DNA of 64,000 nt from Parvibaculum sp. (GTDB lineage Bacteria; Pseudomonadota; Alphaproteobacteria; Parvibaculales; Parvibaculaceae), in the NCBI RefSeq assembly GCF_019635935.1, contig NZ_JAHBYN010000001.1, forward strand, positions 1,054,001 through 1,118,000, given 5' to 3'. The translations under genes were made by a program, and so were the position numbers. The notes below the pieces were generated by a model, which was given only the letters and a program-made list of their open reading frames with translations, was not told where the DNA came from and searched no databases. This document shows, in pieces, positions 1-8,479 of this stretch; position 1 is the stretch's first letter; the number at the start of each line of letters is the position of its first letter.

Positions 1-1950
1 GCCGCGCTCGCCATCCTCGTGCTGGCGGTGCTGAACCCGACCATCCGGCAGGAAGACCGCGAAGCGGTGCCCGACATCGCCGCCATCGTGGTCGACCGCA
101 GCCAGAGCCAGGACATCGGCAACCGTCCGGGCGAAACGGACGCCGCGCTTGCGATGCTTCAGGAACGCCTCGCGCGCACCGACGGCATCGAAACGCGCAT
201 CGTGCCCGTTGCGAGCAATCCGGGCGACGAGGAAGGCACGGCGCTTTTCGGGGCGCTCGAACGGGCGCTCGCCGACGTGCCGCGCGAACGCATCGCCGGC
301 GCCATCTTCATCACCGACGGCCAGGTGCATGACGTACCGGAAAATGCCGCCGCGCTCGGCTTCGATGCGCCGGTTCATGCCCTGATCATCGGCCGCAAGG
401 GCGAACGCGACCGCCGGCTGCATGTCGTGGAGGCGCCGCGCTTCGGCATTGTCGACGAACCGATGATGCTCTCCTTCCGCGTCGACGAGACGGCGGCCGG
501 CGACGGCGTGACCGGCGAAACCGCGACCGTCTCGATTTCGGTCGACGGCAATCCCGAAATGACCGTCGAGGCCGTCATCGGCGAACGCACCGACGTTTCG
601 CTGGCGCTGAAGCATGGCGGCCCCAATGTCATCGAAATCGACGTCGCCGAAGGGCCGGACGAACTGACGATGCTCAACAACCGCGCCGTCGTCGTCGCCA
701 ATGGCATTCGCGACCGCCTGCGCGTGCTGCTGGTGTCGGGCGAACCGCATCCGGGCGAGCGCACATGGCGCAACCTGTTGAAGGCCGATCCGTCGGTCGA
801 CCTCGTTCACTTCACGATTCTCCGTCCGCCCGAAAAGCAGGACGGCACGCCCATCGGCGAGTTGTCGCTGATCGCCTTCCCGACGCGCGAGCTCTTCGAC
901 GAAAAGCTCGATCAGTTCGACCTGATTATTTTCGACCGCTACAAGCGGCGCGGCGTGCTGCCGCTCGCCTATTTTCTGAACATCGTCGACTATGTCGAGA
1001 ATGGCGGCGCCTTCCTTGCGGCGTCCGGTCCCGCATTTGCGTCGCCCTTTTCGATCTACCGCACACCGCTGGCCGCGATCCTGCCGGCGCAGCCTTCCGG
1101 CGAAACGACCATCGGCGGCTTCCGCCCGCAGATCACCGGGATCGGCGCGCGCCATCCGGTGACGGCGGGCCTGCCCGGCGGCGAAAGCGACCCGCCGGCC
1201 TGGGGGCGCTGGTTCCGCACCATCGATGTCGAGGTCGGTCAGGGCCGCATCGTGATGGAAACGCCGGACGCACGCCCGCTGATGGTGCTCGACCATGCGG
1301 GCAAGGGCCGCATCGCGCAATTGCTCTCCGATCACATCTGGCTCTGGTCGCGCGGCTATGAAGGCGGCGGTCCGCAGGCGGAGCTTCTGCGCCGCCTCGC
1401 CCATTGGCTGATGAAGGAACCCGATCTGGAGGAAGAAAAACTTTCCGCCGCCGTGCAGGGCGAAACGCTAACGATCGAGCGCCGCACGATGGACAACACG
1501 GCAATGCCCGCGCGCGTCGCATCGCCTTCCGGTGCGGTCAGCGAGGTTGCGCTGGAGGAAACCGCGCCCGGCCGCTTCGCCGCGTCGGTGCCGGCGCGCG
1601 AACTTGGCCTCTACCGCATTTCGCAGGGCGACCTCAACGTGGTCGCCGCCGCCGGGCCGCTCAACCCGCGCGAATTTGCCGATGTCCGCGCCACCGACAA
1701 GCACATGCAGCCGATCGTGCAGGCGACCGGCGGCGGCATCTGGTGGGCCGGCGCCGACGCCGCCGGCACGCCCGGCATCCGCACGGTGCGCCCCGGCCAC
1801 GACGCGGCGGGCGACACCTGGCTTGGCCTCAGGCGCAACGAGAAATATCTGGTCCATGCGGTGCATCAGTCGCCGCTGCTGGTCGGCCCGCTGGCGCTCA
1901 TCCTGATCCTCGGCACGCTGGCGCTGGCCTGGTGGCGCGAAGGGCGCTGA
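1..1950 (+). CDS. Large membrane protein with VWA-like N-terminal region (5' end outside window)
   Basis: The reading frame is open to the left edge, so the start is missing; the first visible residues form the end of a hydrophobic segment (AALAILVLAVLN). A degenerate von Willebrand A fold follows: DRSQS resembles a MIDAS DxSxS motif and ITDGQ the later TDG motif. The middle resembles the class I glutamine-amidotransferase-like part of large membrane proteins that sit beside MoxR/DUF58/DUF4159 genes in alphaproteobacteria. The C-terminus has one more membrane segment (LLVGPLALILILGTLALAWW) and a short basic tail. It is probably a cell-envelope protein; the exact role is unknown. The family link is from memory and the partner genes would lie to the left. 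Confidence 0.75.
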   Translation, partial: AALAILVLAVLNPTIRQEDREAVPDIAAIVVDRSQSQDIGNRPGETDAALAMLQERLARTDGIETRIVPVASNPGDEEGTALFGALERALADVPRERIAGAIFITDGQVHDVPENAAALGFDAPVHALIIGRKGERDRRLHVVEAPRFGIVDEPMMLSFRVDETAAGDGVTGETATVSISVDGNPEMTVEAVIGERTDVSLALKHGGPNVIEIDVAEGPDELTMLNNRAVVVANGIRDRLRVLLVSGEPHPGERTWRNLLKADPSVDLVHFTILRPPEKQDGTPIGELSLIAFPTRELFDEKLDQFDLIIFDRYKRRGVLPLAYFLNIVDYVENGGAFLAASGPAFASPFSIYRTPLAAILPAQPSGETTIGGFRPQITGIGARHPVTAGLPGGESDPPAWGRWFRTIDVEVGQGRIVMETPDARPLMVLDHAGKGRIAQLLSDHIWLWSRGYEGGGPQAELLRRLAHWLMKEPDLEEEKLSAAVQGETLTIERRTMDNTAMPARVASPSGAVSEVALEETAPGRFAASVPARELGLYRISQGDLNVVAAAGPLNPREFADVRATDKHMQPIVQATGGGIWWAGADAAGTPGIRTVRPGHDAAGDTWLGLRRNEKYLVHAVHQSPLLVGPLALILILGTLALAWWREGR

Positions 1951-2006
1951 CGTCCGATCCCCGCGTTTTGGCGCTTGCGGGCCGCGGCTTTAGCGCCTAG
2001 TTTCCC

Positions 2007-2025
2007 GATGTTATATTATCACATC
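2007..2025. promoter_or_regulatory. Putative Zur operator
   Basis: GATGTTATATTATCACATC is a near-perfect palindrome (16 of 19 positions symmetrical) in an AT-rich island 24 bp before the first gene of the zinc-uptake operon. It resembles alphaproteobacterial Zur boxes, which have an ATGTTATA-type half site. It should repress the operon when zinc is plentiful. The palindrome is read directly; the Zur assignment is inferred from the operon behind it. Confidence 0.7.
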
Positions 2026-2049
2026 CGTTGATCCCTGCGGGAGACGCCG

Positions 2050-2199
2050 GTGGCCGACCATCGCCATGAGCATGCCCACGCGCCGGAAAGCCGGCGGCGC
2101 GTCAGCGCCTTCGGCACGGGCCTTGCGGCGCGCCTCGCGGCCGCGGCGGGCGCGCTCGCCATCCTGTGGCTGGCGGTCCTTTGGGCGCTGGCGCGATGA
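2050..2199 (+). CDS. Small His-rich single-pass membrane protein leading the zinc operon
   Basis: A 49-residue frame starts at GTG and overlaps the ATPase gene by ATGA, as translationally coupled genes do. The N-terminus is His-rich (MADHRHEHAHAPE), followed by a basic stretch and one hydrophobic helix (about residues 31-48, rich in Ala, Leu and Trp). It lies between the Zur-like site and the transporter genes. It may bind zinc or assist the transporter at the inner membrane; this is inference from composition and place. No family is recognised. Confidence 0.6.
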   Translation: MADHRHEHAHAPESRRRVSAFGTGLAARLAAAAGALAILWLAVLWALAR

Positions 2200-2930
2200 G
2201 CCCCTTCGCAACTCCCCCCGCCATCGAAATCGAAGACCTGACGGTCGCCTATGACCGCGAGCCGGCGGTGCATCACCTGAACGGCAGTTTCGCGCCCGGC
2301 AGCCTGACCGCGATCGTGGGACCCAACGGCGCCGGCAAATCGACACTGCTGAAAACCATCGCCGGCCTGATCGCGCCCGACGAAGGCGCGGTGCACATGA
2401 ACGGGCTGACGCGGCGCGGCGTCGCCTATCTGCCGCAGCTCGCCGAGATCGACCGCAGCTTTCCGATCGACGTCATCGACGCGGTGTCGCTGGGGCTCTG
2501 GACCGAAATCGGCCTCTTCGCCGCGATCACCGGCGGCCTGACCGCGCGCGCCGAGGCGGCGCTGGCCGCTGTCGGCCTCAAGGGCTTCGAAAACCGGCAA
2601 GTCGGCAGCCTGTCGGCCGGACAGTTCCAGCGCGTGCTTTTCGCGCGGCTGATGCTGCAGGATGCGGGCGTCATCCTGCTCGACGAACCTTTCGCCGCCA
2701 TCGACGAACGCACCGCCGCCGACCTGATGGACCTCGTGCATCGCTGGCACGGCGAAGGCCGCACCGTGATCGCCGTGCTGCACGACATCGAGCGCGTGCG
2801 CGCGAGCTTCCCGAATACGTTGCTGCTGGCGCGCGAGCCGGTCGCCTGGGGCGCGGCGGCCGATGTGCTGACGCCGGAAAACCTGCATCGCGCGCGCTAC
2901 ATTTCCGACGGCTGGAGCGACGCGGCATGA
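2196..2930 (+). CDS. aztA: Zinc ABC transporter ATP-binding protein (AztA-like)
   Basis: This 244-residue ATPase should power zinc uptake across the inner membrane. Walker A is GPNGAGKST at about residues 42-50, the signature is LSAGQFQRV, and Walker B is VILLDEPFA followed by the switch His in VLHDIE. The start MSPFATPP is chosen because its ATG overlaps the stop of the small His-rich gene; the frame also has an upstream ATG with no such coupling. The VHHLNG stretch before Walker A recalls AztA rather than ZnuC. It overlaps the permease gene by four bases. Confidence 0.9.
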   Translation: MSPFATPPAIEIEDLTVAYDREPAVHHLNGSFAPGSLTAIVGPNGAGKSTLLKTIAGLIAPDEGAVHMNGLTRRGVAYLPQLAEIDRSFPIDVIDAVSLGLWTEIGLFAAITGGLTARAEAALAAVGLKGFENRQVGSLSAGQFQRVLFARLMLQDAGVILLDEPFAAIDERTAADLMDLVHRWHGEGRTVIAVLHDIERVRASFPNTLLLAREPVAWGAAADVLTPENLHRARYISDGWSDAA

Positions 2931-3802
2931 TGCTCTATGCGGCGCTGATCGAACCTTTCGTCGAATATGGCTTCATGCGCCGCGCGCTTGTCGCCTGCTT
3001 CGCGCTGGCGCTGGGCGCGGGGCCCGTCGGCACCTTTCTGGTGCTGCGCCGCATGAGCCTGATGGGCGACGCGATGGGTCATGCGATCCTGCCCGGCGCC
3101 GCCATCGCCTTTCTCGTCGCCGGTCTCTCGCTCTGGGCGATGAGCCTTGGCGGTTTCGTCGCCGGCCTGACGGTGGCGCTGCTTGCCGGCATCGTGTCGC
3201 GCGTCACGGCGCTCCGGGAAGACGCAAGCCTTGCGGGCTTCTACCTGATCAGCCTCGCGCTCGGCGTGTTGATCGTCTCGATGCGCGGCTCAAGCGTCGA
3301 TCTGCTGCATGTGCTGTTCGGCACCATCCTCTCGGTCGATGACGGCGCGCTGCTGCTGGTCGCCGCGATCGCCAGCGTGACGCTGGTGACGCTGGCCTTG
3401 ATCTACAGGCCGCTGGTGATCGAATGTTTCGACCCGGCCTTCCTGCGCGCCACAACGGGCGGCGGCACGCTCTGGCATTTCATTTTCCTGACGCTGGTGG
3501 TGCTGAACCTCGTCGCCGGTTTTCAGGCACTCGGCACGCTGATGGCGCTGGGGCTGATGATGCTGCCGGCCGCCGCCGCGCGCTTCTGGGCCGGCGCCGT
3601 CTGGTCGCTGGCCGCGCTTTCGGTCGCGATGGCCTTCACCTCCGGCCTGATCGGTCTGCTGATTTCCTACAATTTCAGCCTGCCGTCGGGGCCCTCGATC
3701 ATCCTGACCGCCGGCGCCTTCTATGTCGGCTCCATCTTGTTCGGCACACGCGACAGCCTGCGCACGCGCTATTTCCCGCGCGCGCATTTCCACGAAGACT
3801 AA
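2927..3802 (+). CDS. aztB: Zinc ABC transporter permease (AztB-like)
   Basis: A 291-residue polytopic membrane protein of the ABC-3 (ZnuB/AztB) family that forms the zinc channel. It has about eight hydrophobic segments and the family stretch LRRMSLMGDAMGHAILPG near residues 43-60, which includes the cytoplasmic coupling region. The start codon overlaps the ATPase stop (ATGA), and a second in-frame ATG follows at once. The C-terminus ends with a His/Asp tail (HFHED). The substrate-binding protein gene follows after 14 bp. Confidence 0.9.
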   Translation: MMLYAALIEPFVEYGFMRRALVACFALALGAGPVGTFLVLRRMSLMGDAMGHAILPGAAIAFLVAGLSLWAMSLGGFVAGLTVALLAGIVSRVTALREDASLAGFYLISLALGVLIVSMRGSSVDLLHVLFGTILSVDDGALLLVAAIASVTLVTLALIYRPLVIECFDPAFLRATTGGGTLWHFIFLTLVVLNLVAGFQALGTLMALGLMMLPAAAARFWAGAVWSLAALSVAMAFTSGLIGLLISYNFSLPSGPSIILTAGAFYVGSILFGTRDSLRTRYFPRAHFHED

Positions 3803-3816
3803 AAGGGAGGCGGACG

Positions 3817-4773
3817 ATGAAAAGGTTTCTGGCGGGCCTCGCTCTCGCCCTGACCATCGGCGCGGCGCCCGCATCGGCCGAGCCGCTGAAGGTCGTGGCG
3901 AGCTTCAGCATTCTCGGCGACATGGTGGAACGCATCGCCGGCGACCGCATCGAACTGACGGTGCTGGTCGGACCGGGCGGCGACGCCCACAGTTTCGAAC
4001 CCGGCCCCGCCCATGCAGCGGCGCTTGCCGATGCGAAGCTTCTGGTCGTCAACGGCCTCGGCTTCGAGCCCTGGATGGTGCGCCTCGCCGCCGCCGCGAA
4101 GAGCAAGGCGACCTATGCGGTTGCGAGCTTCGGCATCAACCCGCGCGAGATGGATGAAGACCACGCGCATGACCACGGACACGCGCACGATCACGGCCAC
4201 AAGCACAGCCACGACAAGCAAGGCTATCCGTCCGTACCGCACGACTTCGACCCGCATGCCTGGCAGAATGCGGCAAACGGCGTGGTCTATGTGCGCAACA
4301 TCGCCGATGCGCTGGCCAAGGTCGACCCGGCCAACGCCGATGCTTATGAAGAAAATGCGGCGGCCTATATCGCCGAACTGAAGGAACTCGACGCCTGGGT
4401 GCGCGCCGAGATCGGCAAGGTGCCGCCGGAAAGACGCAAGGTCATCACCACGCATGACGCTTTCGGCTATTTCGGCGATGCCTATGGCATCGAGTTTCAC
4501 GCACCGCTCGGCATTTCCGGCGGCGCACAACCGAGCGCGCAGGCGCTGGCGCGGCTGATCGACCAGATCCGCGCCGAAAACATCAAGGCGCTCTTCATCG
4601 AAACCATGTCGGACGCGCGCATGATGGAAACCGTCTCGCGCGAGACCGGCGCCGAAATGGGCGGCGCGCTCTATTCCGATGCGCTCTCGCGCGCCGGTGG
4701 CGACGCGCCGACCTATATCGCGATGTTCCGTCACAACGTGCCGCTGCTGGTGGCGGCGATGCTGAAGGACTAG
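3817..4773 (+). CDS. aztC: Periplasmic zinc-binding protein of the ABC transporter
   Basis: A 318-residue cluster A-I substrate-binding protein that captures zinc in the periplasm. The signal peptide ends near ASA at residue 21. A flexible His-rich loop lies at about residues 115-133 (alternating His and Asp), typical of zinc-specific members. Likely metal ligands are the His residues in GGDAHSF, DPHAWQ and TTHDAFGY, plus an acidic residue near the C-terminus. The start is fixed by the AAAGGGAGG ribosome site at 3802-3810. No aztD-type chaperone gene follows. The AztC/ZnuA distinction is tentative. Confidence 0.88.
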   Translation: MKRFLAGLALALTIGAAPASAEPLKVVASFSILGDMVERIAGDRIELTVLVGPGGDAHSFEPGPAHAAALADAKLLVVNGLGFEPWMVRLAAAAKSKATYAVASFGINPREMDEDHAHDHGHAHDHGHKHSHDKQGYPSVPHDFDPHAWQNAANGVVYVRNIADALAKVDPANADAYEENAAAYIAELKELDAWVRAEIGKVPPERRKVITTHDAFGYFGDAYGIEFHAPLGISGGAQPSAQALARLIDQIRAENIKALFIETMSDARMMETVSRETGAEMGGALYSDALSRAGGDAPTYIAMFRHNVPLLVAAMLKD

Positions 4774-5288
4774 CGGGCGGCGGCCGCGGATCGCGGTTTC
4801 TCGATCGCACCCTTGACGCCGGTGAAGGCGCCGATGTCGAGCTCGCGATAGAGAAGCCGCGCCGGATCGACCGGGCCCGGCATGGTGAGCCGCCCCGGCG
4901 GCACCGGCCCGAAACCGACCCGCGCATAATAAGGCGCATCGCCGACAAGGATGACGAGCCGATGACCGAGGCGCTTGGCATCGGCGAGCCCCTTCTCCAT
5001 CAGCTTGATGCCGCAGCCCTTGCCGCGCAGTTGCGGTTCGACGGCGAGCGGCCCGAGCATCAGCCCCGGCTTGCCGCCGATCAGGATCGGCCAGAAGCTC
5101 AAGGCGCCGACCATGCGGCGTTCGGCGCCCTCGCCCGCAAAGGCGACATAGCAAAGCTCCGGCGCCGGATGATTGCCCTCGCGCAAGCGTTGCGCGGCTT
5201 TCGCATAACGGCCGGGACCGAAGGAAAGGTCGAGCAGTGCTTCGATGGCAGGCCCGTGCTCGGGCCGCTCGGCTTCGATTTCAAACAT
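4770..5288 (-). CDS. GNAT-family N-acetyltransferase (YhbS-like)
   Basis: A 172-residue acetyltransferase. The acetyl-CoA-binding motif is visible as LAVEPQLRGKGCGIKLM, and the C-terminal region YYARVGFGPV is typical of the YhbS/COG3153 branch. The substrate cannot be told. Start MFEIEAERPEHG is preferred over a Met ten codons upstream because the family normally begins with this strand. It converges on the zinc operon, the two stop codons overlapping by four bases. Confidence 0.85.
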   Translation of the reverse strand: MFEIEAERPEHGPAIEALLDLSFGPGRYAKAAQRLREGNHPAPELCYVAFAGEGAERRMVGALSFWPILIGGKPGLMLGPLAVEPQLRGKGCGIKLMEKGLADAKRLGHRLVILVGDAPYYARVGFGPVPPGRLTMPGPVDPARLLYRELDIGAFTGVKGAIEKPRSAAAAR

Positions 5289-5646
5289 CGGAGTTTCTTT
5301 CAAGGATTGGACGCGCAAACGGGAAGTGCCCGCCCGTTGCGTCGCCCGCCCTCGCGCTCAGGCGGGGAACGGACGGATCGCGCGGGCGCGCGGCAGGCCG
5401 GGAGCGCCACGGCTCCCTTCCTTCATTCGTCGTCGCTGCGTCGCGCCGCCTGTCATCCCGTCGATCCGTCTGAGGCCGCGCCCCGTGGGGCGCCAGCCGC
5501 TGCCTTGAAAGGACAGTCCGGTAGCACGGCCAATTCCTTGCGTAAAGCGCCTTCATGGGCGCGCAAGGCCGAAAAAGGCTGGAATGGCCGCTCGCCCTTG
5601 GCTAGCTTGCCCGCCAACAAGGACAACCGGACCGAGAGGGAACGTC
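5289..5646. other. Intergenic region between divergent genes
   Basis: About 360 bp separate the acetyltransferase (minus) from the SDR gene (plus). No frame with a credible start and family resemblance was seen. It should hold both promoters, but no clear -35/-10 pair or operator was recognised. The only clear signal is the ribosome site GAGAGGG just before the SDR start. Confidence 0.5.
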
Positions 5647-6561
5647 ATGGGAATTCTGGAAGGCAAGGTGGTGCTGGTCACAGGCGCCGCAGGCGGCATC
5701 GGCCGCGAATGCGCGCTGATCGCGGCCCAACAGGGCGCCAAGGTCGTGGTCAACGACCTCGGCGGCAGCGTCAAGGGCGGCGACGAGGGCAATGCCTCGG
5801 CCGCGCAAAAGACCGTCGACGAAATCAAGGCGGCGGGCGGCGAAGCGGTCGCCAATTCCGACAGCGTGTCGATGAAGTCGGGCGCCGAAAACATGATCGC
5901 CCAGGCGCTCGACACGTTCGGCGGCCTGCACTCGATCATCAGCCCCGCCGGCATTCTGCGCGACGGCATGTTCCACAAGATGCCCGACGAAGACTGGGAC
6001 GCTGTCCTCGAAGTGCACCTGAAGGGCAGCTACAACATCACCCGCGCCGCCATCAATCATTTCCGCGAACAGCAGGAGGGCAACTTCGTTCTCTTCACCT
6101 CGACAAGCGGATTGATCGGCAATATCGGCCAGGCGAACTACGCCGCCGCCAAGATGGGCATTGCCGGTCTCTCGCGCATCATCGCGATGGAAGGCGCGTC
6201 GAAGAACGTCCGCTCCAACATCATCGCGCCCTTCGCATGGACGCGCATGATCGCCACCATTCCGGTGAAGGACGAGGCATCGGCCCAACGCGTCGAGCGC
6301 ATGAAGAATGCGATGCGCGCCGAACAGGTCGGCAATTTCGCCGTGGCGCTGGCCGCGCCCTCATGCACGACGAACGGTCAGATCTTCTCCGTGCGCGGCA
6401 ACGAGATCGTGCTCTTCTCGCAGCCCCGGCCCGTCAAGAGCGTCGCCCGCATCGACGGCTGGACGCCGGAAACGATCCTCTCCCACGGCCTGCCCGCCAT
6501 GGCCGGCGGCTATACCGACCTCGGCAACACCGGCTCGGTTTTCACCTGGGAACCGGTCTGA
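5647..6561 (+). CDS. Short-chain dehydrogenase/reductase
   Basis: A 304-residue SDR with an N-terminal nucleotide-binding motif TGAAGGIG and catalytic residues Ser (TSTSG) and Tyr/Lys (YAAAK). The usual NNAG is replaced by SPAG. The sequence resembles the 3-hydroxyacyl-CoA dehydrogenase branch of multifunctional beta-oxidation enzymes (GGSVKG, GILRDGMFHKM), so a hydroxyacyl-CoA substrate is likely but not shown. Start MGILEGK follows GAGAGGG. A hairpin lies 30 bp after the stop. Confidence 0.88.
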   Translation: MGILEGKVVLVTGAAGGIGRECALIAAQQGAKVVVNDLGGSVKGGDEGNASAAQKTVDEIKAAGGEAVANSDSVSMKSGAENMIAQALDTFGGLHSIISPAGILRDGMFHKMPDEDWDAVLEVHLKGSYNITRAAINHFREQQEGNFVLFTSTSGLIGNIGQANYAAAKMGIAGLSRIIAMEGASKNVRSNIIAPFAWTRMIATIPVKDEASAQRVERMKNAMRAEQVGNFAVALAAPSCTTNGQIFSVRGNEIVLFSQPRPVKSVARIDGWTPETILSHGLPAMAGGYTDLGNTGSVFTWEPV

Positions 6562-6590
6562 CCCGATCGACGGCGACTGGACAGAATGCG

Positions 6591-6619
6591 CGGCCGGGGC
6601 TCCAATGCTCCGGCCGTTT
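6591..6619 (+). terminator. Hairpin terminator behind the SDR gene
   Basis: CGGCCGGGGC and GCTCCGGCCG pair over ten positions (one G-U) around the loop TCCAAT, followed by TTT. The T run is short, so termination may be partial. It lies between the SDR gene and the ArfA-like gene. Confidence 0.6.
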
Positions 6620-6637
6620 GCATGTCGAGGAGGCCGC

Positions 6638-6799
6638 ATGACGAAACGCAAACCGCCGCCCAAACCGCGCAATCCGGTTGCGAAGGCGCTGGCCGATCCG
6701 CTGTTCCGCAAGCGCGTCGTCAAACCGAAGCGAAAATACTCTCGTAAAACCGACGAGCCGCCGGTCGAGGAAGATCAGCCGGAAGACGACGGCGACTGA
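6638..6799 (+). CDS. arfA: ArfA-like alternative ribosome-rescue factor
   Basis: A 53-residue very basic protein. NPVAKALADPLFRKRVV followed by KPKRKYSRK matches the conserved core of ArfA (A..AL..DPLFR.RV...K.GK.SY.RK), the factor that lets RF2 release ribosomes stalled on non-stop mRNA. The acidic tail is unlike E. coli ArfA and the protein is shorter. The start follows GAGGAGG at 6626-6632. Its 3' end overlaps the convergent LysR gene by 25 bp. The assignment rests on motif recall, not a search. Confidence 0.65.
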   Translation: MTKRKPPPKPRNPVAKALADPLFRKRVVKPKRKYSRKTDEPPVEEDQPEDDGD

Positions 6800-7701
6800 A
6801 TCCACCGCGCCTTGCCCGGTCCGAAATGCTCGGCCGCGAAATCGACAAAGGCACGGACCTTCGCCGACAGATGCCGCGTATGCGGATAGATGACATGGAG
6901 CCGCAAGGGTGGCATCGACCAGTCTTCGAGCGCACGGACGAGCCGTCCGGTGCGCAACTCCTCGTGACAGACGAAATCGGGCGAAAGGCAGAGCCCCGCG
7001 CCCGCCCGCAGCAGCGGCAGCATCGCATCCGCATTGTTGCAGAACAGATGTCCCCTGACCGCGACATCCTCGCGCGCGCCGCCCGGACCGGCGAAACTCA
7101 TTTGTTCGGGGCGCGACAACAGCGTGTAGAGCAGGAAGCGATGGGCCGCGAGATCGGCCGGACGCGCCGGCATCCCGTATTTCTCGAAATAGGCAGGCGC
7201 GCCGACAACATAGCGTTCGACCGGCGCAAGCTGGCGCGCGATCAGGCTTGAATCCTCAAGCGCCGAAATCCGGAGCGACACGTCGAACCCCTCCTCGATC
7301 AGATCGACGCGTCGATCGTTGAGCACGAGATCGACATCGAGATCGGGATAGCGCGCAACGAACGCGGGCAGCGCCGGCCCAAGTTCGAGAATGCCGAAAC
7401 TCATCGGCGCGTTGATGCGCAGCCGCCCGCGCACCTGGCCTTCGATGCAGTTGGCTTCGGCGGCAGCCTCTTCCGCCTCGGCGACGATGCGTTGTGCCCG
7501 CTCGAAGACCACCGCCCCCGCCTCGGTGACGGCGACGCGCCGCGTCGTCCGGTTGAGCAGCCGCACCCCGAGCTCGTCTTCCAGCGCCGAAACCTGGCGG
7601 CTGACCACCGATTTGGAGAGCCCGAGCGCGTCGGCCGCCGCCGTGAACCCGCCCAGCTCGACCACCCGCGCGAAGACCGCAAACCCGTTGAGATCCGTCA
7701 T
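6775..7701 (-). CDS. LysR-type transcriptional regulator
   Basis: A 308-residue LTTR with an N-terminal winged helix (FVARVVELGGFTAAADALG-like region through RQVSALEDELGVRLLNRTTR) and a periplasmic-binding-like effector domain. It is divergent from the wrbA-pirin-hydroquinone reductase operon, so it probably controls that operon and itself in response to quinones or electrophiles (inference). Start MTDLNGF is chosen by family alignment; an ATG eight codons upstream falls inside the palindrome at 7705-7726. Confidence 0.9.
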   Translation of the reverse strand: MTDLNGFAVFARVVELGGFTAAADALGLSKSVVSRQVSALEDELGVRLLNRTTRRVAVTEAGAVVFERAQRIVAEAEEAAAEANCIEGQVRGRLRINAPMSFGILELGPALPAFVARYPDLDVDLVLNDRRVDLIEEGFDVSLRISALEDSSLIARQLAPVERYVVGAPAYFEKYGMPARPADLAAHRFLLYTLLSRPEQMSFAGPGGAREDVAVRGHLFCNNADAMLPLLRAGAGLCLSPDFVCHEELRTGRLVRALEDWSMPPLRLHVIYPHTRHLSAKVRAFVDFAAEHFGPGKARWIQSPSSSG

Positions 7702-7704
7702 CAC

Positions 7705-7726
7705 ATTGTTCCTGATATGCAACAAT
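7705..7726. promoter_or_regulatory. Putative LysR operator
   Basis: ATTGTT and AACAAT form a perfect 6-bp inverted repeat with a 10-bp spacer, just upstream of the LysR start and on the divergent promoter. It fits the T-N11-A layout of LTTR boxes. Binding would explain autoregulation and control of the operon on the other strand. Confidence 0.55.
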
Positions 7727-7744
7727 TTGTTCCAATATCCTCAG

Positions 7745-7766
7745 ATTGTATCTCACTGGATACCAA
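7745..7766. promoter_or_regulatory. Second palindrome in the LysR/wrbA intergenic region
   Basis: GTATC and GATAC flank six bases, and the symmetry extends outward to ATTG...CAAT with one base offset. It is a second candidate operator about 40 bp from the first, nearer to wrbA. The GTATC-N6-GATAC layout also recalls HxlR-type redox regulators. Which protein binds is unknown. Confidence 0.4.
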
Positions 7767-7823
7767 TTAGATAGGAGGCATGGATTTGACGACATCCCTT
7801 CGGGGGCAAAACAGGAGAGCGGC

Positions 7824-8435
7824 ATGACCGGCAAGACCAGAATTCTCGTGCTCTATCACAGCGCCTACGGCCACATCGAAACGCTGGCGAAAGCCGTTGC
7901 CGAAGGCGCGGGCAGCGTCGGCGGTGTCGAAGTAACGCTGAAGCGTGTGCCCGAAACCATGCCCGCCGAAGCGATGAAGAACGCCGGCATGAAGACCGAC
8001 CAGGATGCGCCGGTCGCCACCCCGCAGGAACTCGCCGATTACGACGGCATCGTCTTCGGTACGCCGACCCGCTTCGGCAACATGACGGGGCAGATGCGCA
8101 CCTTCCTCGACCAGACGGGCGGCCTCTGGGCAAAGGGCGCGCTTGTCGGCAAGGCGGGCTCGGTCTTCACCTCGACCGGCACGGGTGCCGGCAACGAAAC
8201 GACCATCACCTCGTTCCACTCCACGCTGCTGCATCACGGCATGGTCGTCGTCGGCCTGCCTTATGCCGTCGGCACGGAACTCTTCGACATCTCGGAAGTG
8301 CGCGGCGGCTCGCCCTATGGCGCATCGACGCTGGCGGGCGGCGACGGCAGCCGCAGCCCGAGCGACAAGGAACTGAGCCTCGCCCGCAAACAGGGCGCGC
8401 ATGTCGCGCGCATCGCGAGCAAGCTGAAGCAATAG
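7824..8435 (+). CDS. wrbA: NAD(P)H:quinone oxidoreductase WrbA
   Basis: A 203-residue flavodoxin-fold enzyme that reduces quinones by two electrons and so avoids semiquinone radicals. The FMN phosphate loop is [11 protein letters not shown], and the WrbA segments [19 protein letters not shown] and [17 protein letters not shown] are all present. Start MTGKTRIL follows ACAGGAGAG. It is the first gene of a three-gene set with the pirin and hydroquinone reductase genes, divergent from the LysR gene. Confidence 0.93.
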   Translation: MTGKTRILVLYHSAYGHIETLAKAVAEGAGSVGGVEVTLKRVPETMPAEAMKNAGMKTDQDAPVATPQELADYDGIVFGTPTRFGNMTGQMRTFLDQTGGLWAKGALVGKAGSVFTSTGTGAGNETTITSFHSTLLHHGMVVVGLPYAVGTELFDISEVRGGSPYGASTLAGGDGSRSPSDKELSLARKQGAHVARIASKLKQ

Positions 8436-8479
8436 CATCCGGCCCCGCGCAAAAGCCCGGCGGCCGAAAGGAGAAAATC

